From NCBI RefSeq assembly GCF_013401555.1, contig NZ_CP058552.1:7452895-7516894 (forward strand): a stretch of DNA of 64,000 nt, in the 5' to 3' direction. The notes under the pieces were generated by a model. It ran no database searches, was not told the origin of the DNA, and was given only the letters and a program-made list of their open reading frames with translations. This document shows, piece after piece, positions 26,296 through 33,653 of the stretch. Positions within the stretch are counted from its first letter, which is position 1, and each line of letters starts with the position of its first letter. Position numbers and translations under genes: made by a program. The DNA is from Paenibacillus sp. E222 (lineage in GTDB: Bacteria > Bacillota > Bacilli > Paenibacillales > Paenibacillaceae).

Positions 26296-26454
26296 CTAAC
26301 CATCAGAATCTTTGGTAATGCAGGTTTCCCATCCACCTGAACATCCCCAGTCAAGTGCATCACATTTTACACAGTAGTCCTTTGTATCACATGTCCAACA
26401 TAACTTTGAGTCAGAGGAACCCTTAGCAAATCCCTTGTTGATCTGTTTAAGCAT
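26296..26454 (-). CDS. papA: Freyrasin-like ranthipeptide precursor, 52 aa with six cysteines
   Basis: Small gene read directly from the minus strand: ATG at 26454, stop TAG at 26296-26298, with GGGAGG 6-11 bases upstream. The leader is about residues 1-18 (MLKQINKGFAKGSSDSKL). The core carries Cys at 19, 22, 28, 31, 38 and 45. Asp lies exactly four residues after five of them: C19/D23, C22/D26, C28/D32, C31/D35 and C45/D49, the CX3D pattern known for freyrasin, in which each Cys sulfur bonds to Asp C-beta. The fifth cysteine, C38, has W42 at that position and E43 next to it, so its ring, if any, would differ. Immediately followed by a terminator and then the SPASM radical SAM gene. Too short for ordinary ORF calling. 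Confidence 0.93.
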   Translation of the reverse strand: MLKQINKGFAKGSSDSKLCWTCDTKDYCVKCDALDWGCSGGWETCITKDSDG

Positions 26455-26602
26455 ATCTCTCCCTCCCTTCATTTAGATTAACAACCAAATTTAATTAAAT
26501 TGTATTTGCATAATAAATTATCCAGTAAATTCATTAATTAAACAGTAATAATTATCACTTACATTTCTTCATGTTCGACCATTAAAAGGAACATTGTTGT
26601 AA

Positions 26603-26643
26603 AAAAGAGCAGAACCTTCATGTACGAAGGTTCTGCTCTTTCC
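26603..26643. terminator. Bidirectional terminator between sugar cluster and RiPP operon
   Basis: AAAGAGCAGAACCTTC and GAAGGTTCTGCTCTTT form a perfect 16-bp stem around ATGTAC, with A-run and T-run flanks. It ends the minus-strand dehydrogenase operon and insulates the RiPP promoter. Confidence 0.88.
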
Positions 26644-26745
26644 ATTTCGTATCGATCTAACCAGGGTAGAGGCAAGTGCGGCAAGCAAAAGAATCGTCAC
26701 CCACACCAGTAAAAATTTGCCATGATCAGCGCGAATTTGTAATTT
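26640..26745 (-). pseudogene. Possible remnant of a membrane protein C-terminus
   Basis: A minus-strand frame without a start codon reads IRADHGKFLLVWVTILLLAA followed by LASTLVRSIRNGKS, a convincing membrane helix with a positively charged end, and then runs into the terminator hairpin. Upstream it is closed by a TAA. It may be the tail of a gene deleted when the neighbouring clusters were joined. No family could be assigned. Confidence 0.3.
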
Positions 26746-26799
26746 TTATAGAACATCCAGCAGGTGGACGATGCCAGGATTGGAAATTGATCGCATTAA

Positions 26800-27843
26800 T
26801 TATGCCTCTGCTGTCATTTGACCTGTCTTTTCCCCCACCGAAACCAATGCCCCACGCTCATCCGCCGAGCGCATCTCGGCTTCAATTAACTCAAGCGTGC
26901 CTGTTGCGCTCTCTGGGGTACATACAGATACAGGCGTACCTGCTTGAACAGACTGGATAAAATATTTGAGCTGGTGATAATATCCCGAGTCGGGTGACAG
27001 CTCAGCGACGAAGCCGGGAGCATTGTTCGGATTTACTTTCAGCTCACCATTCTCAAAGACCAGATTCCCCTGCTCCAAATTAACCCGATACGTCATGGAG
27101 AAACCGTAGTCTCCCCCCAGTGTCCAGTCGGCTTGGGCATTCAGCACTTTTCCGTCAGGGTATACATAATTGGTGGAGACGGTATCATAGCCACTTCCCG
27201 GAATGACGTTGCGAGCCAGCGTGGATACTTGATCCGGTTTGCCAAACACCCAGTGAATAATATCCGCATCATGGATGTGCATGTCTAATATGCAGCCACC
27301 GCTTTTCTCCCCATCCAAAAACCACTCTTGAGGCAAACCTGAACCCCTGAAGAAATAACCTGCGTTGACAGCTCCATAGCGACCGTCTTCTACAACGGAT
27401 TTCAGATACGCATAGGCTGGCCAGAAGCGTAAACATTGACCAATCATCAGTGTTTTCCCAGTCGCTTTGGCTGTCTGCGCCATCTTCCAGCCTTCCGTCG
27501 AATGGCGAGCAACCGGTTTCTCACACAACACATGATAGCCTTTCTCCAACAAGGAACACGTTAGTTCAGCATGTAGTGGTGTAGGCAGCGTAATATCAAT
27601 GATATCCAGTTCTTCTTGTTCCAGCATCGCGTCGATGTTGTCGTACAAACGATAAGGTGTGAGATCATATACTTCTTGCTCTGTTGCCATATTGCCGGCC
27701 GCTTTACCGTTCTTCAGTTCCTCTATTCTCAGATCGCAGATGGCTATCAATTCCACGGGTTCCCCTTCTGAGGCAAGGCGTACATAGTTATCAAAATGCA
27801 TACGTCCCATAAACCCAAAACCGATCAATCCCACTTTTAACAT
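26800..27843 (-). CDS. Gfo/Idh/MocA-family NAD(P)-dependent oxidoreductase
   Basis: Sugar or inositol-type dehydrogenase, 347 aa. The Rossmann motif GLIGFGFMGRMHF is at the N-terminus. The conserved CEKPVA contains the catalytic-region Lys (EKP), and the C-terminal alpha/beta domain has GGCILDMHIHDADIIHWVFG with the metal/substrate His residues. The start at 27843 follows GGGAGG by 7 bases; the nominal ATG at 27858 overlaps that site and is unlikely. It is third in a minus-strand trio after an epimerase and a CBM9-like protein, so it probably oxidises a keto- or aldose intermediate from a plant-type sugar. Exact substrate unknown. Confidence 0.92.
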   Translation of the reverse strand: MLKVGLIGFGFMGRMHFDNYVRLASEGEPVELIAICDLRIEELKNGKAAGNMATEQEVYDLTPYRLYDNIDAMLEQEELDIIDITLPTPLHAELTCSLLEKGYHVLCEKPVARHSTEGWKMAQTAKATGKTLMIGQCLRFWPAYAYLKSVVEDGRYGAVNAGYFFRGSGLPQEWFLDGEKSGGCILDMHIHDADIIHWVFGKPDQVSTLARNVIPGSGYDTVSTNYVYPDGKVLNAQADWTLGGDYGFSMTYRVNLEQGNLVFENGELKVNPNNAPGFVAELSPDSGYYHQLKYFIQSVQAGTPVSVCTPESATGTLELIEAEMRSADERGALVSVGEKTGQMTAEA

Positions 27844-27904
27844 ATTTCTACCTCCCATATAAAAATAGAATTTATATTCTTATAAACGTTGTTATCTGAA
27901 TTTA

Positions 27905-28750
27905 TTACTGAGAACGTCCAAGAATGGCATCCATCGCTTTGGATGTATTGAATATGATCTGTTTCGAATGATGAGTGTAAGGCGGAATCATCTCGGCAGT
28001 CACATAGTTGTCGTAACCAATGGCCTGTAGTGCTTGCATCACCGCAGGATAATTCACATCTCCAGCCAGCAAATCCACAAATCCATGAAGCCCTCCCGCT
28101 TGACGACGGTAATCCTTGAAGTGCACCTTCTTAATCCGGTGACTGAGAATGCGAACCCACTGCTCCGGGTAACCGTTCTGTACGACATTGCCCACATCGA
28201 AATACGAACCTATATAATCTGAGCTAAAAGAATCAATAAAGGTACGCAGCTCTAGCGGCGACACCAAAAATTTGTTCCATACGTTCTCAATACCAATCGA
28301 TACTCCTGCACTTTTCGCATACGGCAGCAGATACGCAAGGGCTTCTTGTGCCCGTTCGTAAGCTACTTCATAATCCGTTACTTCGCTGTCTGGAATAAAG
28401 TCCACACCAACCGCACCCGGAATAACCAGAATGGTATCCACACCAAATGCCGCGGCAAGCTCCAGCTGTTTTTTACACACATCCAGTGCTTTTGTGCGAA
28501 TCTCCGGACGGGCGCTCGTCATCGGGTAATCCCAGTACAATCCAGTTGCAAGTCCCGCGATTTCGAGTCCAGCCTCTTCCAGACGTCCTTGAATATCACG
28601 AACCTCCTGATCCGTGGCAGACAGACTCAGCTCGCCTTCTCCATTAAGCGAAAGTTCAATCCCCTCAAAGCCAGCTTGCTTCGCCGTCTGAATACAATCC
28701 GCAATAGAGGCATCTCCTGCAAACGACCATATGTTAATCCCTTTTTTCAT
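27905..28750 (-). CDS. Sugar phosphate isomerase/epimerase (xylose isomerase-like TIM barrel)
   Basis: A 281-aa TIM-barrel enzyme of the AP-endonuclease-2/IolE family. Features: FEGIELSLNGEGELS, the conserved IGIENVWNKFLVSP with metal-binding Glu, SYFDVGNVVQNGYPE with metal-binding Asp, KKVHFKDYRR with His, and YVTAEMIPPY with the last Glu. The start at 28750 has GAGGG 9-13 bases upstream; the ORF could extend to 28768 without support. It lies 61 bases before the Gfo/Idh/MocA gene in the same operon, a pairing common in sugar and inositol catabolism. Confidence 0.92.
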   Translation of the reverse strand: MKKGINIWSFAGDASIADCIQTAKQAGFEGIELSLNGEGELSLSATDQEVRDIQGRLEEAGLEIAGLATGLYWDYPMTSARPEIRTKALDVCKKQLELAAAFGVDTILVIPGAVGVDFIPDSEVTDYEVAYERAQEALAYLLPYAKSAGVSIGIENVWNKFLVSPLELRTFIDSFSSDYIGSYFDVGNVVQNGYPEQWVRILSHRIKKVHFKDYRRQAGGLHGFVDLLAGDVNYPAVMQALQAIGYDNYVTAEMIPPYTHHSKQIIFNTSKAMDAILGRSQ

Positions 28751-28800
28751 CCGAATACCCTCCTTCAAAATATGAAAACCTGTTCTTCAGCATCGCATAG

Positions 28801-29442
28801 CTATCCCAATTGAAAATAACCAAATCGGCTGGGCAAATGAAAGTTCACAGCCCCCGTGGGCTGCCATGCCTGATACTCCCGATCTCCCTGCACATTCTCA
28901 TCAATACGGTAAGCGTTGACCCTCCAGCATACGCCTTTAGTCAGGGGCGACTTGAAGTTACTCGCTGGAATATGGATCACATACACCCGATGGCCCTGAC
29001 GATCCACTTCTACAGCCGTTTGCAACCCCTCCAGCTGCCAGGTTACATCTGCCTTCAATTCGGAACCTTCGCTGTTATTGTGAATGAGCGCATCAAATAT
29101 TACGTTGTGCGGACTGACCTCCAGTTCGATATAATTCCTGCCATCGCCCTGTTCATCAATGAACAGTTCAACCACATCCTGCTCATACAATGGCTGATCC
29201 CTTTCCGTGAAATCAGATACAACGTGATCATCCTGGCATACAAAGCGAATATGCAAATATTCGGGACTCCAGCCAAAACGGACTTCTGTGGATTGATGAG
29301 GTGGCCTACCTGTTACCGTGTCCACCAGTTCCACTGGAACACATCGTTCCCAATCCGCAGTCGAGGGGAATCCATGCTGTGCAACTGACCTAAGCGGTTC
29401 GCAGCAATAACTCGTGCTCCGTTCCACAGGGAGAGAGCGCAT
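28801..29442 (-). CDS. CBM9-like carbohydrate-binding protein without signal peptide
   Basis: A 213-aa protein formed almost entirely by one CBM9-like (DOMON-related) domain: EVRFGWSPEYLHIRFVCQDD, DVVELFIDEQGDGRNYIELE, HVIFDALIHN-like and VCWRVNAYRIDEN segments. No signal peptide, membrane helix or lipobox is present, so it should stay in the cytoplasm. This is unusual for a carbohydrate-binding module; stand-alone copies are, however, seen next to Gfo/Idh/MocA and epimerase genes in Paenibacillus-like clusters. GGAGAGG precedes the ATG. It is the first gene of the trio and diverges from an AraC regulator. Role as a sugar-binding or sensing accessory is inference. Confidence 0.8.
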   Translation of the reverse strand: MRSLPVERSTSYCCEPLRSVAQHGFPSTADWERCVPVELVDTVTGRPPHQSTEVRFGWSPEYLHIRFVCQDDHVVSDFTERDQPLYEQDVVELFIDEQGDGRNYIELEVSPHNVIFDALIHNNSEGSELKADVTWQLEGLQTAVEVDRQGHRVYVIHIPASNFKSPLTKGVCWRVNAYRIDENVQGDREYQAWQPTGAVNFHLPSRFGYFQLG

Positions 29443-29582
29443 CGTAATCCTCTCCTTTTTTAGCTTAATCCGTGATGTTGTCTCTCTCGTAAGAACATGT
29501 GATAATACATATATTATAAATAAATTACGCAGTTATTTATTTAGGAGATAAAGAGATTATTTGCACAATTCCGTTCAGTTTT

Positions 29583-29596
29583 AAATAGATCTATTT
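29583..29596. promoter_or_regulatory. 14-bp palindrome in the AraC/CBM9 divergent control region
   Basis: AAATAGATCTATTT is a perfect palindrome about 34 bases before the AraC start codon, within the 187-base divergent spacer. It may be an autoregulatory operator, but AT-rich palindromes of this size can occur by chance. Confidence 0.35.
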
Positions 29597-29629
29597 GGGC
29601 CAATCTCATCGAAAAAGGAGCTGGAATTT

Positions 29630-30535
29630 ATGTCTCTCCAGCAAGCGGTATATCCTCTGCAACGAACCGTCACTTACAAGGAATGGTCTCCCAACGTACA
29701 TTATGCTCAGTTCCAGAGCCTTCCTCCCGGCAAGCTGGCAAAGCGGCGTCTGTATGACTTTGAACTTCTGTACGTCTCTCAAGGTGAAGCTGCAACTTAT
29801 ATGAACGATAAACACCATATTTTGAAAGCTGGTCAGCTAATTATGCTGCCTGCCGGTGTCTATCACCAGAATGAGGTGGTTTCCAGCCCGGAAGCACGTT
29901 TCATTGGCATTCATTTTGATTTCTTCAACGAATTGACCATTCAGACCGAGGCAGATATGGTTGTTAACGAAGAGACTGTTCTGCACCATAAATTCGCAGT
30001 GGAAGCTTGCGCAGAGGGCATGACGCCGCTATCTATCAACCCGGTGTATACCCCTTCTCCAGCTGCGGTGCAGCTCATGGAGCAATTAGTACATGAATTT
30101 ACGATGCGCCCACCGGGATATGAACTGGTATGTAAAGCCCTGATGCTGCAAATATTGACCCATCTACTGCGTTCATCCTGGCGAAGTTCATCAAGTCATG
30201 ATTCGGTACACGGAGAGAAGCTGCTCGAACTCATGAAACGTATAGAGGTTGCCCCATCCGACCCGTGGACCAATTCGAGCATCGCCAAACAATTGAACCT
30301 GAGTGTGGATCACATGGCCAAATTGTTCAAACAGGTTGCGGGCATGCCTCCCAACGAATATATTCAATCCATACGCCTAAGCGAGGCACGCAAACTACTG
30401 CGGGAAACGGATTATTCCATTGAGGCTGTGGGTGTACAAAGCGGTTACCCAGACATTCATTATTTCAGCCGTATGTTCCGCAAATATGAGGGCATTTCCC
30501 CCCGGGAATACCGGAAGTTGTCCAGAATGCTGTGA
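29630..30535 (+). CDS. AraC-family transcriptional regulator with cupin sensor domain
   Basis: A 301-aa regulator. The N-terminal cupin-like ligand domain includes YDFELLYVSQGEAATYMND, LKAGQLIMLPAGVYHQNEVV and IGIHFDFFNEL. The C-terminal AraC DNA-binding domain has two helix-turn-helix motifs (SIAKQLNLSVDHMAKLFKQV and AVGVQSGYPDIHYFSRMFRK) and the conserved PNEYIQSIRLSEARKLL. AAGGAG precedes the ATG. It diverges from the CBM9-epimerase-dehydrogenase operon and is the obvious candidate to activate it in response to a sugar. Confidence 0.93.
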   Translation: MSLQQAVYPLQRTVTYKEWSPNVHYAQFQSLPPGKLAKRRLYDFELLYVSQGEAATYMNDKHHILKAGQLIMLPAGVYHQNEVVSSPEARFIGIHFDFFNELTIQTEADMVVNEETVLHHKFAVEACAEGMTPLSINPVYTPSPAAVQLMEQLVHEFTMRPPGYELVCKALMLQILTHLLRSSWRSSSSHDSVHGEKLLELMKRIEVAPSDPWTNSSIAKQLNLSVDHMAKLFKQVAGMPPNEYIQSIRLSEARKLLRETDYSIEAVGVQSGYPDIHYFSRMFRKYEGISPREYRKLSRML

Positions 30536-30581
30536 AAAAAACGGTCATCTTCCGCTCGATAAGCGAAAGACGACCGTTTTT
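30535..30581. terminator. Bidirectional terminator between AraC and VOC genes
   Basis: AAAAACGGTC-A-TCTTCCGCT and AGCGAAAGA-C-GACCGTTTTT form a long stem with A and T flanks, overlapping the AraC stop codon and serving the convergent VOC gene. Confidence 0.9.
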
Positions 30582-30621
30582 ATAACTTCTATCCATATTT
30601 GATTCAATATTTGATTGATTT

Positions 30622-31146
30622 TTATTCTGCACTAAAGCTTTTGGCCCATTCAGCGACCCTCTGACTACTTTCTTCTTCTGATAAATCTTCAATTCGAGTT
30701 AGAATGGACCACCTTACTCCAAAAGGATCTACTATACTTCCAAAACGATCACCTGAAGCAAAGTTTATAATTGATTCCCGTACTTTGGCTCCTCTTGATA
30801 CCGCATTTTCGATTACTTTATCCACATTCAAGACGTAAATCCCCAAAGAATAACATGCATTGTCTTCATCTGGTGGCAGAGCCAACTGATATGCTGGATT
30901 CGCTGCTCCTAGCTGCAAAAAACCATTTCCAAAATCTAATTCCGCATGAACAATCATTTGATTTCCATCCCCATCGGAATGTTCGGTAATGTCTTTCACC
31001 CTTGCATTGAAAACATTTTTATAGAAAGTGATTGCACCAGAGGGATCTTTCACTGTTATAAACGGAGTAATAGATGTAACACCGTTGGGCGTACCATTCG
31101 TTGTATATTCGCCTGAGACTGCAGTGTATTTTGTGTTTTCAGTCAT
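30622..31146 (-). CDS. VOC superfamily (PhnB/glyoxalase-like) protein
   Basis: A 174-aa protein with the two-module VOC fold typical of PhnB-like or resistance-type glyoxalase homologues: ITPFITVKDPSGAITFYKNV, IVHAELDFGNGFLQLG, CYSLGIYVLNVDKVIENAV and GDRFGSIVDPFGVRWSI. The final phrase is the classic PhnB ending, and the C-terminal tail of about 25 residues is helical. The substrate is unknown; many such proteins have lost metal ligands and act as binding or protection proteins. AAAGGTGGG precedes the ATG. It may form a unit with the upstream WYL regulator, though a strong terminator separates them. Confidence 0.85.
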   Translation of the reverse strand: MTENTKYTAVSGEYTTNGTPNGVTSITPFITVKDPSGAITFYKNVFNARVKDITEHSDGDGNQMIVHAELDFGNGFLQLGAANPAYQLALPPDEDNACYSLGIYVLNVDKVIENAVSRGAKVRESIINFASGDRFGSIVDPFGVRWSILTRIEDLSEEESSQRVAEWAKSFSAE

Positions 31147-31243
31147 AATTACCCACCTTTAAATGATTTTAATTTATTGATTTTAGGCTTATTTATCAAG
31201 TGATCCCAGTATCCATCTCGGTAATCCCTGATTGTCATCATTA

Positions 31244-31282
31244 TAAAATAACTACACTGACATCTACTGTCAGTGTAGTTAT
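31244..31282 (-). terminator. Terminator of the WYL regulator gene
   Basis: ATAACTACACTGACA and TGTCAGTGTAGTTAT form a perfect 15-bp stem with loop TCTAC. On the minus strand it overlaps the regulator stop codon and is followed by TTTTAT. Confidence 0.9.
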
Positions 31283-32244
31283 TAAAGTTGATAGTATTCC
31301 ATTAACTCGGACACAACCGCAACAAGTTTGTCCTTTAAACTCGGTGGTTCGATGACTTGAATGGACTTACCGTAGGATAGGAGAAAATATGGAACATAGG
31401 TATGAAGTGAATTTTCCTCAAGTAAAAAGATGGCTTGGTTTGAAGTCCGTTCTTTCAAATGGTGTCCCATAAACCAATGCAAGCATAAGTCATCCAACGC
31501 CTCTGGCCTTCCTGTGATAATTAACTGAATTAATCCATCCTTGTCCACTACATCAGGTAATAAATTATGCATAAAAAATTCACGAGCTGAGAAAGTTTCG
31601 GAACGCTTAAATTTATTTTGAGTCCGCTGGATTTGTAGAATCCGTTCGGCCCGAAAGCTGCGAATCTCATTCCTTAGATGGCAAAATGCAATTGTATACC
31701 ACTTATTGTTCCAGTAAACCATTCCATAGGGATCGATCACCCTATTCTCCGATTGTTCTTTATGGCTTGCGCGATAATCGATTTCTACAGAGAAATCGTT
31801 TGCCACAGCCTGCTCCAATTCCATCAACACAGGCTGAATGGAAGGATCTCCCTTGCGGCTGATCACATCAAATCCGGCTAAATGACGACTAAGTATACTT
31901 TCTTGTTCCTGATTTGAATATCTTTTCAACTTTGATGTTGCATGCTCTAACGCCTCATTCAAAGGGTATCCCGATTCTTTTGCAAAAACAGCAGCTTGAA
32001 GAAGCGCTTTTTTCTCTTCAATATCAAATAACAGAGGTGCTGTGATAAAAGTATTCAGTAAGCTATACCCGCCATGATGGCCAGCGTCTGAAATTATAGG
32101 CACTCCACTGGCACATAATGCATCAATATATCGATAAACGGTCCTTATATTTATTTCTAACTTTTCTGATATTTGTTTTGCAGTTATTTTCGTGCCTGAA
32201 TTTAGCATCCATAGAATGGCTAACATATTATCGTTTTTTGGCAT
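31282..32244 (-). CDS. YafY-type HTH/WYL-domain transcriptional regulator
   Basis: A 320-aa regulator. The N-terminal HTH_11 winged helix reads LNSGTKITAKQISEKLEINI followed by RTVYRYIDALCASGVPIIS. The WYL sensor domain contains VIDPYGMVYWNNKWYTIAFC and LRNEIRSFRAERILQIQRT, and a WCX-like C-terminal region follows. I take the ATG at 32244, with GAGGGG about 8 bases upstream, rather than the remote ATG at 32325, which would overlap the LacI terminator. WYL proteins sense small ligands or nucleic acid damage signals; the target here may be the adjacent VOC gene. Confidence 0.9.
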   Translation of the reverse strand: MPKNDNMLAILWMLNSGTKITAKQISEKLEINIRTVYRYIDALCASGVPIISDAGHHGGYSLLNTFITAPLLFDIEEKKALLQAAVFAKESGYPLNEALEHATSKLKRYSNQEQESILSRHLAGFDVISRKGDPSIQPVLMELEQAVANDFSVEIDYRASHKEQSENRVIDPYGMVYWNNKWYTIAFCHLRNEIRSFRAERILQIQRTQNKFKRSETFSAREFFMHNLLPDVVDKDGLIQLIITGRPEALDDLCLHWFMGHHLKERTSNQAIFLLEENSLHTYVPYFLLSYGKSIQVIEPPSLKDKLVAVVSELMEYYQL

Positions 32245-32302
32245 ACCATAGCCCCTCGGTTTTAATTTTTTTCTCAACTGGTATATCAACAGCTCTTTTA
32301 GT

Positions 32303-32346
32303 AAAAAAGAGTTCCCTCCGCCCAAAACTGGACACAGGAACTCTTT
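32303..32346 (-). terminator. Terminator of the LacI-family regulator gene
   Basis: On the minus strand AAAGAGTTCC pairs with GGAACTCTTT across a 21-base loop and continues into TTTAC. It lies 13 bases after the LacI stop codon. Confidence 0.85.
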
Positions 32347-32358
32347 GGTTGATCGCTA

Positions 32359-33384
32359 TTATATTTTGCCATTGGAAGACTGGCGGAATATACAGCGGTA
32401 CGGAACGATCATTTTGACAGCCACTTCATATGAATGATCCAGATAATCGAGCAGCTGTTTAACCGCGAACATGCCCATCTCCAGCTTGGGTACATGAATG
32501 GTCGACAACGGCGGAGAGGTGAATTCGGATATTTCAATATTATCTACCCCAAAAAAAGCGATATCCTCCGGAATGCGGAGCCCCTGTTCGGTTGCAGCAC
32601 GCATGGCCGCAATCGCCATCATATCACTGGCTGCAAAGATGGCTGTAGGTCTGTTCGCATTGTTGGTAAATGCCTGCTTGGTCAATTCATAACTCAGCGA
32701 AACATCCCATTTCACATCGATCACCCAATCATTATCAATAGGTAATCCCGCATCCGTCATGGCACGCCGATAACCAAGAAACCGTTTTTCCTCACGAAAA
32801 TCATTCTTGAATTCTGCTCCGCCAATGTAGGCAATGATCCGATGCCCTTGGGCAATCAGATGATTCGTTGCCTCCCTCGCCGCCTCTTCACGATCATAAC
32901 CGACGACCGGAATGTCCGGGTCCGTAATATCCACTCCCACAACAGTCCGTACATTAGCCTTGAGCCAGCGATAGGCTTCCGGATCAATCCGTTCCACCAC
33001 AATCATGCCATCAATCTGATGTTCCTTTACCAGAGACTGCAGCTGCACGATATCCCCATCGTTTTCGATGCTGTACACAAATTCCAGACGCATGCCCGCT
33101 TCAGCAAGCTGCTTCTCAATGCCTTCCATAATAACTGAAAAATAAGGGCTGTTATATTTATTTTGGGGAATGGCCACCACACAGCCGATCGCATATGCCG
33201 TTTTGGGCTGGACCTTTTTCTTCTTGACCAGACGCTGTGAACGATAGCCCAGCTCCTCAGCGGTGTCCCATATTTTTTTGCGGGTTTCATCGCTGACCGA
33301 TCGATTGACATCGTTCTTCATCACACGTGAAACGGTAGAGATCGATACACCAACGCGGTCTGCAATATCCTTCAATTTTGCCAT
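32359..33384 (-). CDS. LacI/GalR-family transcriptional regulator
   Basis: A 341-aa regulator. The N-terminal HTH is KLKDIADRVGVSISTVSRVM and the hinge TRKKIWDTAEELGYRSQR; the periplasmic-binding-protein-like sensor domain follows (AYAIGCVVAIPQNKYNSPYF; HRIIAYIGG; PTAIFAASDMMAIAAM; IAFFGVDNIEISEFTSPPLS). It ends the module of a sugar importer, a dehydrogenase and a secreted DUF4832 protein. A copy of the ATTTGCGGCAAAT palindrome lies 78 bases upstream of its start, pointing to autoregulation; four more copies lie in the importer/DUF4832 divergent region. Acting as repressor released by the imported sugar is the usual mode and is inference here. Confidence 0.94.
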   Translation of the reverse strand: MAKLKDIADRVGVSISTVSRVMKNDVNRSVSDETRKKIWDTAEELGYRSQRLVKKKKVQPKTAYAIGCVVAIPQNKYNSPYFSVIMEGIEKQLAEAGMRLEFVYSIENDGDIVQLQSLVKEHQIDGMIVVERIDPEAYRWLKANVRTVVGVDITDPDIPVVGYDREEAAREATNHLIAQGHRIIAYIGGAEFKNDFREEKRFLGYRRAMTDAGLPIDNDWVIDVKWDVSLSYELTKQAFTNNANRPTAIFAASDMMAIAAMRAATEQGLRIPEDIAFFGVDNIEISEFTSPPLSTIHVPKLEMGMFAVKQLLDYLDHSYEVAVKMIVPYRCIFRQSSNGKI

Positions 33385-33461
33385 GTGAAGTCCCCACCTT
33401 TCCTTTAACTATGTATTTAAACCCCATTCGTATTGGGGCAATTTCATCTCTTCAAACACAA

Positions 33462-33474
33462 ATTTGCGGCAAAT
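33462..33474. promoter_or_regulatory. LacI operator site 1 (regulator promoter)
   Basis: ATTTGCGGCAAAT, a 13-bp palindrome around one central base, 78 bases before the LacI-family gene. Identical to two of the four sites in the divergent region at 37.9-38.4 kb. Confidence 0.8.
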
Positions 33475-33538
33475 ATAATTCTATATTTCTACTGGCCAGA
33501 AGTCAATGAAATGGTGCGTGGGCACAGTCTTCTATAAA

Positions 33539-33583
33539 ATAATAGCGGCAGTCAGGGAGCTTGCTGTCCCCCATAACTGCCGC
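33539..33583 (-). terminator. Terminator of the sugar importer operon
   Basis: GCGGCAGT and ACTGCCGC pair across a 23-base loop that itself contains GGGAGC/GCTGTCCC-like pairing. On the minus strand TATTATTTTAT follows. It separates the binding-protein gene from the LacI gene. Confidence 0.65.
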
Positions 33584-33653
33584 AATTTTGATCCTTTTTA
33601 AGAAAACGTATGAAGCTCTTCCCCTCTTCCCCCTCTTGATCGGCTTCATTCAC

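Larger units (their letters stand above)
26465..26799. other. Control region of the ranthipeptide operon and junction to the sugar cluster
   Basis: About 335 bases. The part next to the precursor is extremely AT-rich and includes the palindrome AATTTAATTAAATT near 26487-26502; the operon promoter must lie here, though I could not fix the -35/-10 pair. Further right come a strong bidirectional hairpin and a degenerate coding remnant (both listed separately). Confidence 0.6.
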
